The notes: generated by a model not told the origin, from the letters alone. Counted from the first letter of the stretch, positions 48,574 to 60,003 are shown. The stretch is 64,000 nt of DNA from Styela clava (GCF_964204865.1 NC_135255.1:20551135-20615134); one strand, 5' to 3'. Numbers and translations are program-made.

Positions 48574-49143
48574 ATGACTTCAAAATCATTCCATATTTTA
48601 TTGTGCTGCACTGGAAGTGTGGCGTGCCTGAAGATACCTTTACTAATACCAGCTTTAAAAGAGAAATTTGCGGGGTGTGGAATTAAGGTGGTACTTACGG
48701 AGAATAGCGAACATTTTTTGAATTTGGAAGAACTTTCTAAGGAAGCTACCATTATAAAAGACAAAGAAGAGTGGAATGTATGGAAAAAACCTGGCGACAG
48801 GGTTCTTCATATTGATTTATGCAACTGGGCCGACCTGGTACTATTTGCACCTCTGGATGCAAACACTTTAGCAAAACTAGCGAACGGTTTATGCGATAAT
48901 TTAGTATCGTGTATCGCACGAGCTTGGGATTTTAATGCCAGACCGGTAGTGTTTTGTCCGTCCATGAATACCCAAATGTGGCTACATCCAGTTACTGCAC
49001 CCCAAGTCGAAACCCTTAAAAAGTGGGGGTGTAAGTTTGTCTCCCCAGTCGTGAAAGTACTAGCTTGTGGGGCTGAAGGAATCGGTGCCATGGCTGAAAT
49101 AGAGGAGATTGTTGAAGCTGTCAGTCAAAATGCTCCAAAATAA
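48574..49143 (+). CDS. PPCDC: Phosphopantothenoylcysteine decarboxylase
   Basis: This cytosolic FMN enzyme decarboxylates 4'-phosphopantothenoylcysteine to 4'-phosphopantetheine, the third step of coenzyme A synthesis. The 189-residue product has the family signatures in order: the N-terminal flavoprotein strand with TGSVA (residues 13-17), the catalytic-histidine motif HIDL (His79), the FMN-site motif APLDANT (92-98), CDNL (107-110), the substrate-binding PxMNxxMW motif as PSMNTQMW (129-136), and the CGAEGIGAMAE segment (165-175) whose Cys is the active-site acid. All key residues are present, so it should be active. It is a single exon, whereas its neighbours are split. The first Met is used; it places the flavin strand at the usual position. 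AATAAA occurs near 49257. RTRAF starts about 0.9 kb downstream on the same strand. Confidence 0.95.
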   Translation: MTSKSFHILLCCTGSVACLKIPLLIPALKEKFAGCGIKVVLTENSEHFLNLEELSKEATIIKDKEEWNVWKKPGDRVLHIDLCNWADLVLFAPLDANTLAKLANGLCDNLVSCIARAWDFNARPVVFCPSMNTQMWLHPVTAPQVETLKKWGCKFVSPVVKVLACGAEGIGAMAEIEEIVEAVSQNAPK

Positions 49144-49261
49144 AAAAAAATTGAAAAACTTCGAAGTTATCATTGTAAATGTCCATATCTGGATAATGTC
49201 ACATTCTGAAATTCTGCATTGCAATCAATTTATATTCAGAACATTCAGGCCGGACTAATAA

Positions 49262-49470
49262 ATATAGGGTGTAAGATCTTAAAATTTTTTCAAATTGTAA
49301 AGGGAATTTATCGATACCATATATTGTTTTGACCCTCACAGATGTAATGAATTGAGTAAAAATACTTGCACATTTTCTGATTAAAAAAACAACAAACCTG
49401 GTTAAAATTTATTGAGAACTGAATTCATAACAAAATTGAAATTGTAAAGGGACTTTATGGACACCCCGTA
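49262..49470. repeat. Copy of the TTTATGGACACCC repeat
   Basis: Parallel to 27426-27593. It begins TATAGGGTGTAAGATC and ends TTTATGGACACCCCGTA, so the two ends are loosely inverse (GGGTGT…ACACCC). A MITE is likely; it is probably part of the PPCDC 3' flank. Confidence 0.6.
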
Positions 49471-50052
49471 TGACAAATTTAACTCCTATGTAATTTTACT
49501 GCAAATAACTCATATTTTACATGTAATCAGGGAATTTTACAGTATATATTCTTGAGGAAAACTTACTTAGATAACCTTATTTTCAGTTTTGTTTAGAACC
49601 AAATTTGCCTTGTTATCATGTGTTATTATTTCAGCTGTCTAAAATAATGCTGTCTTAAATCAAAATTCATCAATTTCATGTTATTGAATCTCAGACAAAA
49701 GCACACTAATAAAAAGGCAATGAATATTGTGTAATATTTGAAGCATTTCGGTACAACATGTAAACATACACATTTTTCACTTAGCAATCAATGGACAATA
49801 ACTAAGCAGAATTATTTAATACTAACTTGGCTATGTCACTGTCAGTCACAGTCCATTGATTTTTGAGATAGAAAAACATTTTTTTGTTATGTATTATCAA
49901 CTATTAGTTCATGTGTGTTCCAATTTATGCACTTTTTTCCTTCATTCTGAAGAGATGAATATAATTTCTTGTTCCATTCCTATGCTATGTCCAATAATCC
50001 AAGAATACACTTTCTTATCTTTCATTTTTTCATCAGATATGTAATGTACAAT

Positions 50053-53000
50053 ATGAATAAAGCATTTCAAAGAAAACTCTCAGCTTTGCAATTCCCACAA
50101 GCCTCAAAGTTCAATGCAAATGGTGAGGAGTTGTTTTGTTCTTGTGTAAAGATTATAAAATTTATAAATGTAAGGGGCGGGCAAGACAGCGAGATGAACG
50201 AGGTTGACTGACAGTTTTTGATTTCAAAATACAGACTTTAAAGTTTGAAAATGAATTAAGAGAGAATGTTTGTTGAAAGACGAGGCTCCTATGGCTTCAG
50301 CTTTATCTAGGTCAGTGGTTCTCATTCTTTTTTTCTGTCGTGGCACATTTTTGTTGCACAGGAATTCCGTGGCTCATTAACTTTTCCATGCCAGGGTATA
50401 ACTACAAGAACAAGAGAGCTACGCCCAAATGTATGGACATGTCTGTTCGCAGTACAGTACGGTTTATCGCACCGTCAGATCACAGTCTACAAATATATTC
50501 ACACCAAGCGAAGCAGTACAGTCGGACACAAAATGGCGTCCGATGTCCGCAGAACGTTCGGTGACGTCATAGCAAACAAAAACAAATCTCACAGAACTAA
50601 CAGAAATATTTGAAATAAATAAATGTAATAGCCTTCTGGAGAAAAATTTTATCTGTAACCACTGAAAATTTCAGAGCAATTGGTCCAGTAATCAAAAAGA
50701 AAAGCGACTTTTTAGATTTTCCACTAGGTGTCCAAAAAGTGGTGTCAAAGAACAAGAACAACAACATAATATTGAAACGATCGCTATGTCCACTACGTGT
50801 CCAAAAACAAATGAATCTTCCTACAATAAAAAAAAAATTCACTTGAATAATTAAAATTACCACTCTGCAGCTAACAACAGCAGCATCATTTTAACTATAG
50901 TGACACAAATAAAACTAAATTTTCGATAACTCTTGCAATTTTTGACAGGTTTTCATGGCCCAGTAGTGAGCCATGGCCCACTGGTTGAAAACGGGTGCTC
51001 TCGGTAAATCTGGCATCAAGACTCCTTTTTTGGTCAAATAAACAGATTTGCTAGTTCAATTGCTTCTGTTTATCATGACACATTTTTTATTTTTCCTAGA
51101 TGACAAACAATTCAAACTCATCATACTTTGGATAGAAGACCAAAAGGTTCGACATTACAAAATCGATGAAAGACAAGAATTAAGGAAATTTGAGGTAATT
51201 GGTTGTTTAATATTAAAAGATTGATCCAAATTGACTTCCAATTATATCGCAAAATATAAAATCAATCATAGCAATGTTCATTCTAACTTTTCTGTATTAC
51301 TAAATCGAATCATAATGGGAGCCTCTTCCCCGAAGTATCCAACTGAATATCCCCGAGGCCAGTTGCACTCATATTCTCATATGAAGACCCTCCCCCTAAT
51401 TAGCATATTCAAGGTAATTTCGCAAATTTCTTTATCGAGCTGATCCCAGTCCAGAATATATTCAAATTGGTTATTATCTCTGTTTGAACACTTGGACAAA
51501 TTTGCTCACTAACTTTTTCTGTTGTCTGATTTGTAATGTTTTTAGGAGCCAGCATGGACGAAAGCATTTACTAAATATTTGACAGATGTGATGTGTCCTT
51601 TCTCATCTAGCGATAAAATGTCGGCTCTCGATTGGCTACTGGGACTTGCTGTCAGACTGGAATACGGCGATAATGGTGAGTTGTTTTTTGAAATATTGGA
51701 TCTTCACTCTAGGAGACACTTATTCTTAGTCGTTCTGTCTGTCTGTGTGTTTAGCTCTAGCGCCTGGACCGATCTGGATGAAATTTCTAACAAGGGTTAT
51801 GCTTAAACGTATCTAAATGGCCCATTTCTGTTAGTAAATATTGTTCGGCTTCCTTTGTATTTGTATGATTCTATGTTAGACTCCCTCAAAGGTGACGCTG
51901 CTTGATAACCATCACCATGATTTGTCGTGTCTCCCTTTGCACTGAAATACATTATTTTCATTCTAACTTACTGTTTGTATACTTTTTTATTTTCGTTAGT
52001 CGAAAAAAAATTACTGACTGACTGCTGTTATCCTAGTTATGTGCGTTTCGCCGAAAGTCTGAATTGATGTTCCGTTCCCATGGCATCAGTGAAAAAACGT
52101 GGCAATTGTTGAGAAATTTCTAGTTTTTCCACAATTCGTCGCCATTATCTGGTAAACTACCTCAAAAATATAAATTCTGAAATCGCTTCAGAATCTTGGT
52201 CACCGGAATACCTCGTTATTCGTGCAATTTTGCGTGGATGGTATCGGTCTACTGTTGCCCGAAACTTCTGTATATTGAATTGAATTTTTGAATTGAATTG
52301 AATTGAATGAACCATCTTCTCCTCTAATATCATTCACATTTATTTGTGATCTTTTCAATTTTCTTTCAGTTGAAAAATACTCAAAAGTAACAGGTCAAGC
52401 TGTCCAAGAGAGACGGAAAAAAGCATCAGAGCCTGTTGCAGCATCATCTATTGAAAATATAAGTTGTGAGTATTTTTTGCATTTTTTTTTGACATTTTTT
52501 TAAATTTTATTCCACATTGATTTTGGTTTAGAAAATTGTAAAAGGTGACACAAATAATACAGAATCCATAAATTTCTTAATTACTTTCAGAAATAAAAGG
52601 GAAATCTATTTAACACTTGAACTTCTTCTTGTGTGTGGTTGTAGTAAAAATTTCAGTAATCTAGTACATAGGTTCTCAAAGTGCTCCGTACGGAGCCCCA
52701 GGGCTCCGAGAGAGAAGCCTAGGGGCTCCGCGAGCTATTTGATTACTTTTCAAAGGACTGACTTGGCTAATTTTGTGACTTTTCAAAGAAGCAATAACAG
52801 CTTTGATAAAATTTGACAACAGTAAAGAGGCGGAATTCAAAAATGATAATATTTATAAGCACGTGCGCAGCCAGGATTCTTAAGAGGGAGGGGTCCCGAT
52901 CAAATCATAATTATGACTACCGATTGCGTGGCAGTGTGGTAGATTATAGCGATTTAGCGAATTCGACAAATTTGAGCCCTTCTTGCAACACTGATATCAC

Positions 53001-55901
53001 CCTCTCGCAGGTCTACCACTCAGGTTCTTTGCAAGATATCACTGTTTAAAAAATCACAAGGTCTGGGCAAAATACGAACGATTGTAATTTGTGTTATTGC
53101 ATGCGGCTCCGTTGGTAGTTTCAGAATGGATAAAAGGTACTTCGCGCGCACAATTGTGACTGTGTATCGATTTCAGTTACCACGATGAATAACCAAAAAA
53201 AAACCTAACATAACACCAAATATTGCCATTTACAATGTTTAAAAAAGCGTTTTAAATCTGTCGAGTCTGCTGAAACAAAACTTATAGTGTTATCTTCCGT
53301 TTTGAGTTTTAGTTTTAATATTTCATAATGCCGCTTTTCAATCAAGAAATTTGAGATGCGGATTCACCGCCGATTCTTTATTAATTATTTTTAGCATCTC
53401 GTCGCCGATGATTATATTTTTAATTAATTTGTTTTTTACATTGAACTCATAATTCCCCACGAGAACAAAAAAGCAATTATTGTCGTCATTGTGGAACAAT
53501 ACATGTATATGCCGAAGGAAATTTTTGATTTAGGGAGAATAAACACCGACGTAAAGATGTTTAAGGTTTGACGTTTCACGCTGACGAAAACAGTCGGCGA
53601 TTGTAACAAAATGCAGTCGCGCAGCGACCTTTTAAGTCTTACAAAAATACCAAAAGGAAAAAGATTCGACCCCTAATTTATTGATATGTTTGGCAAGTGT
53701 CAAATTTACAGTCTTAATATATATAATTAATTTCTGAAATTTAGATTTATTTATGACTTGTATTAACCATATTAAAAAAGGTCCCGCATTTAAATTAAGT
53801 AAAGTACTTTCAACTTACTCATGAATATTAATCGGCAAGTAACAATTTTAAAATTTATTTTAGGGCTCCGTGAATAATAGTTAACCTCTTCACGGGCTCC
53901 GCAACACCAAAAGTTTGAGAACCCCTGCTCTAGTACACTTTGTACAAAAGTTATCTTCTCTCTAGAATAGAGGTGGGCAACTTACAGCTTACAGGCAAGA
54001 TTCGGCCCGCAGGAGTGTTTTATCCAACTCATTTGTGCCTGTCAAAATTACGACTATTCCTATGAAATGGTTTCTTATGAAAATAACTTTCTAGCTTACA
54101 GGCAAGATCCGGCCCGCAGAAGTGTTTTATCCAACTCAATTGTGCCTGCCGACTATTCCTATGAAATGGTTTCTTATGAAAGTAACTTTCCGTTGAAAAT
54201 ATTGATGAAAATAATGTCATAATGAACCGATTGTTATGTTGCGCTTTTTAACAATATATATTATTGTCCACTCCTGCTCTTCAATATGTTTTAAATGACC
54301 TGGGTTCTATTTTTTTTTGGAGTTCCCGGTGCTCCAGAAGTATGTGTACTAATATGAAGGTAACTAATTTTATTTGCCTACTTTAGATCAAGTAATGTAA
54401 AGGGACTGAAACCTATGGGCAGGTATGGGGGGGTATATGGGACTGAAACCTATGGGGGGGTATATTCACTTGGCCAACACAAACAGTCCTCGAACTCGTA
54501 ATAGAACTGAAATGAGAAAAATCTGGATAAAATAATCGCCTATTCAAATTCATTTTTATAGCCTAAATATGATCTTTTCACACCTAGCAAGCGACCCAAA
54601 CTTCAGGAAAGGTGTCGAATCAATGGCGAAGGCCCTTCAAATCCCTCTGCATGAAGATTATATGGTAACGTTAAAAGCAATAAGAATTCTTGTAGAGGAA
54701 AGACTAACGAAATCTGCAATTGAAAAGGCAAAAGATAAAAAAACAGAAAAAGGGGTAGGTACTATAATCCTGGCTAATAGGGCTACCTGACAAATATGAC
54801 GAAGAATATTTTTAGCACTGAAAAAAAGTTTTTTTTCAATATGGCCTTCCAATGAGATGGGGCAGAAAAATTTGCTTCTATGTTCATAATTTTTGGTTAG
54901 AACCAATGTTTGTTTCAGGTAGAATCATACTCACATTATTCTTAATAATGAGTAATTTTAATAATTTTGATTTATTTTTTTCAGGTGACAAGGATTCCTA
55001 TTGAGGACAATGAACTAGGCTTTGATACCGGAGGTAAGTTGAATAAGTTAAGAATGTTTGGTGCTATTCTGCTCATGAAATCGCTCATGAAAATAGTGTG
55101 GAATACTTAACCTGAAGATTAGATTTTGGTATTCATCCTGAGGAAGGGAAAATCCGTTAAGACATCTTAATCATATGGAGAGCCACGGCCTCCCGTCCGT
55201 AGTTCGTACCAGTTCATGTCAGGTATTGGATCAGTTAACCAGCGATTTGCTCTCAGATTTATAGACTTATCGACGAACAGCGGTTACGTGAATCACCCTC
55301 CCTATTTTAACCTTCATTTTAAGGGGCTTTTACTGTTATATTTTTGAAAGAAAAAATTTCAAAAATTAACCACGATTGAGGGAGAGAATCCATGGGGAAC
55401 CGATAGTGGTTATGTAGCAGTGGCATTCAAAGCTCGGCGGTGTGGCACATCATGCCAAGTGTTAGAAATACACACTCCACAGCACCTCTGATTACCCTAA
55501 ATTCCACATGGGGATAGTTATGTGCGAGATGATTGCTGGACTCCTCGCCGCCCTAGGGTGGTTCACGTAACTGTTAGTCATAAGCTTCCTCCACTATTAT
55601 GTCCATGCATCTGAAACAAATCATTTGCTAACTAATCCGATACGGTACCTAACATGGACTGGTAACCGGACATGATTCACCATATGATTAAGCCGTATTA
55701 TTGACTTTCCCATCCACATATATTTATTTCTTTCTCTCATTTTCAGATGAAATTCTCAACGACGCTGCTCGTGCTCTCCGTTTACTTCATATTAACGAAC
55801 TCAGAGACTTACAAAATAAAATTAACGAAGCAATAGTCTCCGTACAGACTATAACCGCTAATCCTAAGACTGATCAGAGGCTAGGAAAAGTTGGAAGATG
55901 A
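50053..55901 (+). CDS. RTRAF: RNA transcription, translation and transport factor (seven exons)
   Basis: RTRAF (C14orf166/hCLE/CGI-99) is a subunit of the RTCB-DDX1 tRNA ligase complex, associates with RNA polymerase II and is found in transported RNA granules. Exons: 50053-50122, 51100-51194, 51546-51675, 52370-52465, 54588-54754, 54985-55033, 55747-55901. All phases agree, giving 253 residues against 244 in human. Diagnostic stretches are LSALQFPQASKFNAN (N-terminus), WIEDQKVRHYKIDERQ, LDWLLGLAVRLEYGDN (nearly identical to human), LKAIRILVEERL, and the C-terminus LQNKINEAIVSVQTI…LGKVGR. An in-frame ATG three codons upstream (50044) is an alternative start. For exon 5 the acceptor at 54587 (cacctag) keeps the frame, while the upstream ttttatag at 54561 would give an immediate stop. 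Introns 1, 4 and 6 hold large repeat insertions. Confidence 0.95.
50313..50997. mobile_element. hAT-like element in RTRAF intron 1, with nested repeat
   Basis: Ends are CAGTGGTTCTCATTC and the inverse of CACCCGTTTTCAACC. Flanks are atctaggt and ctctcggt (6 of 8). The dispersed ~390-bp repeat (50411-50802) has inserted inside it, so it postdates this element. Confidence 0.7.
50411..50802 (+). repeat. Dispersed ~390-bp repeat nested in a hAT element
   Basis: Full copy from CAAGAGAGCTACGCCC to CTACGTGTCC. It is the closest relative of 46988-47388. Its boundaries can be read sharply because host hAT sequence resumes on both sides. Confidence 0.8.
52667..53927. mobile_element. hAT element, non-autonomous, 1.26 kb, in RTRAF intron 4
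   Basis: Ends are CATAGGTTCTCAAAG and the inverse of CAGGGGTTCTCAAAC, with 'gggctccg' motifs next to both ends. Flanks are atctagta (52659-52666) and ctctagta (53928-53935), 7 of 8 identical. Interior sequence at 53570-53640 ('gacgaaaacagtcggcgatt') also occurs at 13710-13775. No transposase frame survives. Confidence 0.85.
53968..54276. mobile_element. hAT-like MITE with internal duplication, 309 bp
   Basis: Ends are TAGAGGTGGGCAAC and the inverse of CAGGAGTGGACAA. Flanks are ctctagaa (53960-53967) and ctcttcaa (54277-54284), 6 of 8. A block of about 100 bp ('agcttacaggcaagat…cggcccgca…') is tandemly duplicated inside. It sits 40 bp from the end of the preceding hAT element. Confidence 0.75.
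54328..54530. mobile_element. GGNGCTCC-family copy just before RTRAF exon 5
   Basis: The left end is GGTGCTCCAGAAGTATG. The core (gggactgaaacctatgg, aactcgtaatagaactg) matches 8340-8430 and 44630-44720. The right end is degraded. A short 'gggactgaaacctatggg' duplication lies at 54402-54455. It lies within 60 bp of the exon 5 acceptor. Confidence 0.65.
55120..55710. repeat. Copies of the dispersed MDLMVEEA family in the last RTRAF intron
   Basis: The stretch 55130-55300 is in reverse orientation and 55540-55710 forward ('ccatgcatctgaaacaaat', 'aacatggactggtaaccgg'), with about 240 bp between. This is the same inverted-pair arrangement as at 46.5-46.9 kb. Confidence 0.65.
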
Positions 55902-56446
55902 AATTAACCTCAAAACAGACAATGATAGGCTGATTACAGACTACTTACACTAAAACACCATTCTAGGCAATTGTATTTTCATTATATGGTTACTGAGTGC
56001 TTGGCCAGCGTGGGTAAGCTTTTGAACAACGCACAAATCAAAGATGTCTATATCGGAATAGTTTGGTAATCTAGAATTACATTACGTTAATTTTGATTTT
56101 TAGATGTCTCACACCACACTTTTATTCTGTGTTTTGTAAAGTCAAACTACTTCAGACAAATAGTTTAATGAATTAGCAACATGAAAAATTACAAAATAGA
56201 ATTACAGGAAGTGTGACGCCAGATCTTTCAACTTATACATAGCCACTTTTGATCCATGCTACAGTATCTTTGCAGTCAGTGTATATGGTTTCACTAACCC
56301 AAAGGTAGAGAAAAAGGCACATGTTGCTTGATCATATATGCCTAAAATCATATTATTTGTCAACTTTATAGGAGTATCACACGAGTCGTGGCTTTTGAAC
56401 AGAGTGTTACGTGTGAATGTCAAATCCAAATAGTGCAGTTAGTCTA

Positions 56447-57520
56447 GTGGGTATTGTTCTGCACAATTCTCCCTGTACTGTAGTTTTCTACTGTAGTTTT
56501 CACACAGGGTATATGAACATTGGACATCCTTGTTGTCATAATATTGAATTGTTCCGTTGCTGTATTTGCTGCTTCAATTAGCTGCAAGGTGTCGTTGACT
56601 AGATGACTCTTTGAGTCTTTCGTGACCACCTGTCAACTCACATGCAACATATCTGTTTACGCAATTTGTAACATGCATTTATTTATTGCATATTGTGTAT
56701 TGGTTTTGACGACAAAAATAAATGAATATCTTAATCTTCTGCCACTTAAAACTTTCCACTCATGTTATTCAGTCGTGCAATGGAAAGTTCAAATGTGCAC
56801 ACACTGCTTCGTTCGTGGTAAATGGTGCCTCGAGATGAAGTCACATTTTCTCTAGATATTGAATAATCTAATGTCGAGAAGCGAGCTTTTTCATTGCGTC
56901 GTCTATTACAATTTACAATACCATAAAAATAAGACACGTGACTGGCATATCAGAATTGTGATGTAACAATGAGCTCAAGACAGTTCTTTCCGTGAATGAA
57001 ATTTTATATTCCATTATTTTTAAATACCAGAGTTTAGAAGCTAAATTGAAACATTGGGAAAGCTGAAAATTCTTCCTTCTCCTCTTAGATTGCCCTTGCA
57101 TTGACGACCTTGTCGCGACCCATTTTTAAACCTTCCGCGACCCATGTTTGGGTCGCGACCCATACTTTAAGAACCACTGGTCTAGTGGATATCGTTCTGC
57201 ACAATTCTCCCTGTACTGTAGTTTTCACACAGGGTATATGAACATTGGACATCCTTGTTGTCATAATATTGAATTGTTCCGTTGCTGTATTTGCTGCTTC
57301 AATTAGCTGCAAGGTGTCGTTGACTAGATGACTCTTTGAGTCTTTCGTGACCACCTGTCAACTCACATGCAACATATCTGTTTACGCAATTTGTAACATG
57401 CATTTTATTTATTGCATATTGTGTATTGGTTTTGACGACGAAAATAAATGAATATCTTAATCTTCTGCCACTTAAAATTTTCCACTCATGTTATTCAGTC
57501 GTGCAATGGAAAGTGCACCC
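56447..57520 (+). repeat. Direct repeat of ~340 bp flanking a hAT remnant
   Basis: The block from 'gtctagtgggtattgttctg' at 56447 to about 56790 recurs almost unchanged at 57180-57520. Immediately before the second copy is a hAT right end (inverse of CAGTGGTTCTTAAAG) with 'gtctagtg' abutting it, and the first copy also starts 'gtctagtg'. Both copies have the same 47-codon minus-strand frame; because the DNA is nearly identical, this says nothing about coding. Confidence 0.8.
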
Positions 57521-58368
57521 GTGAAGTATAACTTTGAGGCGTCAATCATCATGTCTGTTCATCTCATTTAGTGTACACCTTGTTGTCCTGTTCCATAATT
57601 TTTCTGCTACTTTATAAAACATTTTTTATTTTTTAATTATAGGTGCTGCTTAAGTTCATTTCGTGTGTCAAACTTTAGTTGCAATAAAAAACAAAAATTC
57701 AAATATTCTTTTTGATGTGGAATTATGAGTTTTCAACTTTTGCTCTTTAGTGGGACTGAGAATAAAGAGTTGAATATCTCATGGATTGGGATTGGAAGGG
57801 CCATACAAACAGTCTTCCCGATTTGGTGTATTATATAATTATACCAATTAATACATCCCTAACAACTACATCTCAATGGCTCACTGCTTTCTTGTCAAAA
57901 ACATCCGGATTCCATCAGCAAACAGGGTTCTCGCTAACTTAAAACTACATGCTTTGTTACTTTTCCATTCAATTGAATTCAGTCCGGGTATGACTAAACA
58001 AGTGGCATAACTCAGATTTGGAGAATCCGTGTATCGGACAGGGGTCGAATCTCTCGAGTCTATGACTGTTGTATTCTAATCTCGTAGCCTGATTTAATTT
58101 AAACGCAAATTAGCGGTTGAAAATCTTTAACAACGTGCCTCATTGAACCTGTCCTGTCTCGGATAGCACCCTTTATGAGGCGATGTTTAAGTCTGTTATG
58201 TATAGCCATTGAAGTACTTACTGTCTTTAATATAATCAGTCTAAGATCACTCTCTAAAATCTCGTAGCAAGATTTTGTTTTATGTTAACAAGAGTTCATT
58301 TTATGCGATATTTTTAACATATAGGCCTACTCTTAGAACTTATATATTTATCCCGGGGGAGAGAAAAG
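57521..58368. other. Intergenic, no gene seen
   Basis: An AATAAA at about 57680 could be a distal poly(A) signal for RTRAF transcripts. Otherwise unremarkable AT-rich sequence. Confidence 0.4.
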
Positions 58369-58591
58369 GGGGCTCCCGAAGTATGCGAACCAAGATGGCG
58401 GACATCGGAACGTAATATGTGTACTAGGTTAGGGTTAGGCCATAATTTTATATAATAAATACTACGAAAGGCTCGTGGCTAGTTTTCGAACTGATAATAG
58501 GACTAAAATAAGGAAAATTGGGAAAAAATTATCGCCTAACCCTAACCTGTTACGATGTCTGCCATCTTGGTTCGCATACTTCGGGAGCACC
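58369..58591. mobile_element. GGNGCTCC-family MITE, perfect 8-bp duplication
   Basis: Ends are GGGGCTCCCGAAGTATGCGA and the inverse of GGTGCTCCCGAAGTATGCGA. Flanks are gagaaaag on both sides (58361-58368, 58592-58599), identical. The host sequence is another dispersed repeat whose uninterrupted form at about 46551 reads 'gagaaaagccgat', confirming the insertion and duplication. An 8-bp duplication with GG-starting ends would suit hAT, P or Merlin-type elements; I cannot decide. Confidence 0.92.
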
Positions 58592-58987
58592 GAGAAAAGA
58601 CGGCTCAATCATAAAGACATTCTGATGCATGGAGTTGATGAAGTCGTAATACGTGAACTACCCTATAAGAGCGAAGGGTACTCCTAACACTTAGCATGAT
58701 GCGTAGCCGAGCTCAAGATCTCGCTCCCTATATGGTGTCAACTTAATTAGGTCTAATGCTCCAAGTTTAAAAGAACTACCTATATATCTTGTCCGGTTTT
58801 TTAGCCCCAGAAAACCTTTTAAACACTAATTTCATCTTAAAACCCGCACACCAAGAACTATCACAAACATTCCAAATTTATTTAAAAAATCCAATAGGTC
58901 ACACTTCAACAAACAAGCAGCGTTATTCATGAATACTGAGAAAATATTCAAATGATTCGACAAAAATTTAAGAGGAATTCTCTAGAA

Positions 58988-59351
58988 AAGGGGTGTGCAA
59001 CCTTAAATACAGATGGGCCAGATACAAATAACTGGGTGAAACTACAGGTGCACCTTTATTTAACCTAGACTTTCTACCAGTTGAGGCACAAAAATTTTAG
59101 CTACCGGTACTAGTCGAGGCTCATCACCTGTGTTGTTCGATTCGCAAAAGCTAGATGTTAGGGCATTGCAACGTCATAGATAATAATTTAGACTCAGGTA
59201 TAGGCTTTGCAACGCAAGGGAATGGAATTACCAGATTACAATGTACCGGCTCTAACTAAATTAAAAAGGTAGGCCGTACTTCTCCGTGGGCAGCACAATT
59301 TTTCCTTGTGTTTGAGCATTCGCCCTGCGGGCCGCAGGTTGTACACCCTTG
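58988..59351. mobile_element. hAT-like MITE, 364 bp
   Basis: Ends are AAGGGGTGTGCAACC and the inverse of CAAGGGTGTACAACC. Flanks are ctctagaa (58980-58987) and ctctaaaa (59352-59359), 7 of 8 identical. It is related to 30219-30543. A 90-codon open frame at 59306-59578 starts inside it and is not a gene. Confidence 0.8.
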
Positions 59352-60003
59352 CTCTAAAATATCTCACCAAATTTCAATTGGACACAAAAATTAACTATTA
59401 CATCACATATTCAGGTCACGACAAGTACAGCGTTTGGGAGTCTCTTCAAAACTTTTTGTCAAATCAGTTTATGCTACAGTTGGAAATTCTTGTGAATAGC
59501 GAGCAACCATTCTCTTTCCACTACATTTTAGATCAGAAAAATGCCGCAAATTGGTATTTTATTGCCATCAAGGCATGAAAAAGTAGTCTAGCGGCAAAGC
59601 AAAATAGTAAACTTGGAGGGCAGCAGTGCCCAGGACAAGTCTTGGAAACAGACAAGACTTTTCATACATAGCGGTAGTAGGCTCAGGTTTCAAGAAAGCA
59701 TGTAAGATGGTGAGCCAGAGTGTTATTGTTATTTATTCTTTATTTTTGAATAGGCATGATTTAGGAAGCACTTGAGAGGGTAGAAAAGAGAAAGCTAGCA
59801 AGCGAGCTTACTTCCACAGCGCAAACCAAATTTTTTGGTCGGTTTGCAAGTCCAGGGTGGGTATCAGAAACTAGGGTACAGTCCATAAAATTTGTGGCAG
59901 AGTATATCAGAATTGTACCAAAGCCCTATTTCAGAAACGTATATTTTCCAAAAAAAATTTCCAAATCTCTGGCTCCCATTTTGAATTCCTTGAATTCCAG
60001 CAT

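Noticed and set aside
59306..59578. 90-codon open frame on the plus strand
   Set aside because: Its first part is the terminal sequence of a hAT MITE and the remainder has no splice or family support.
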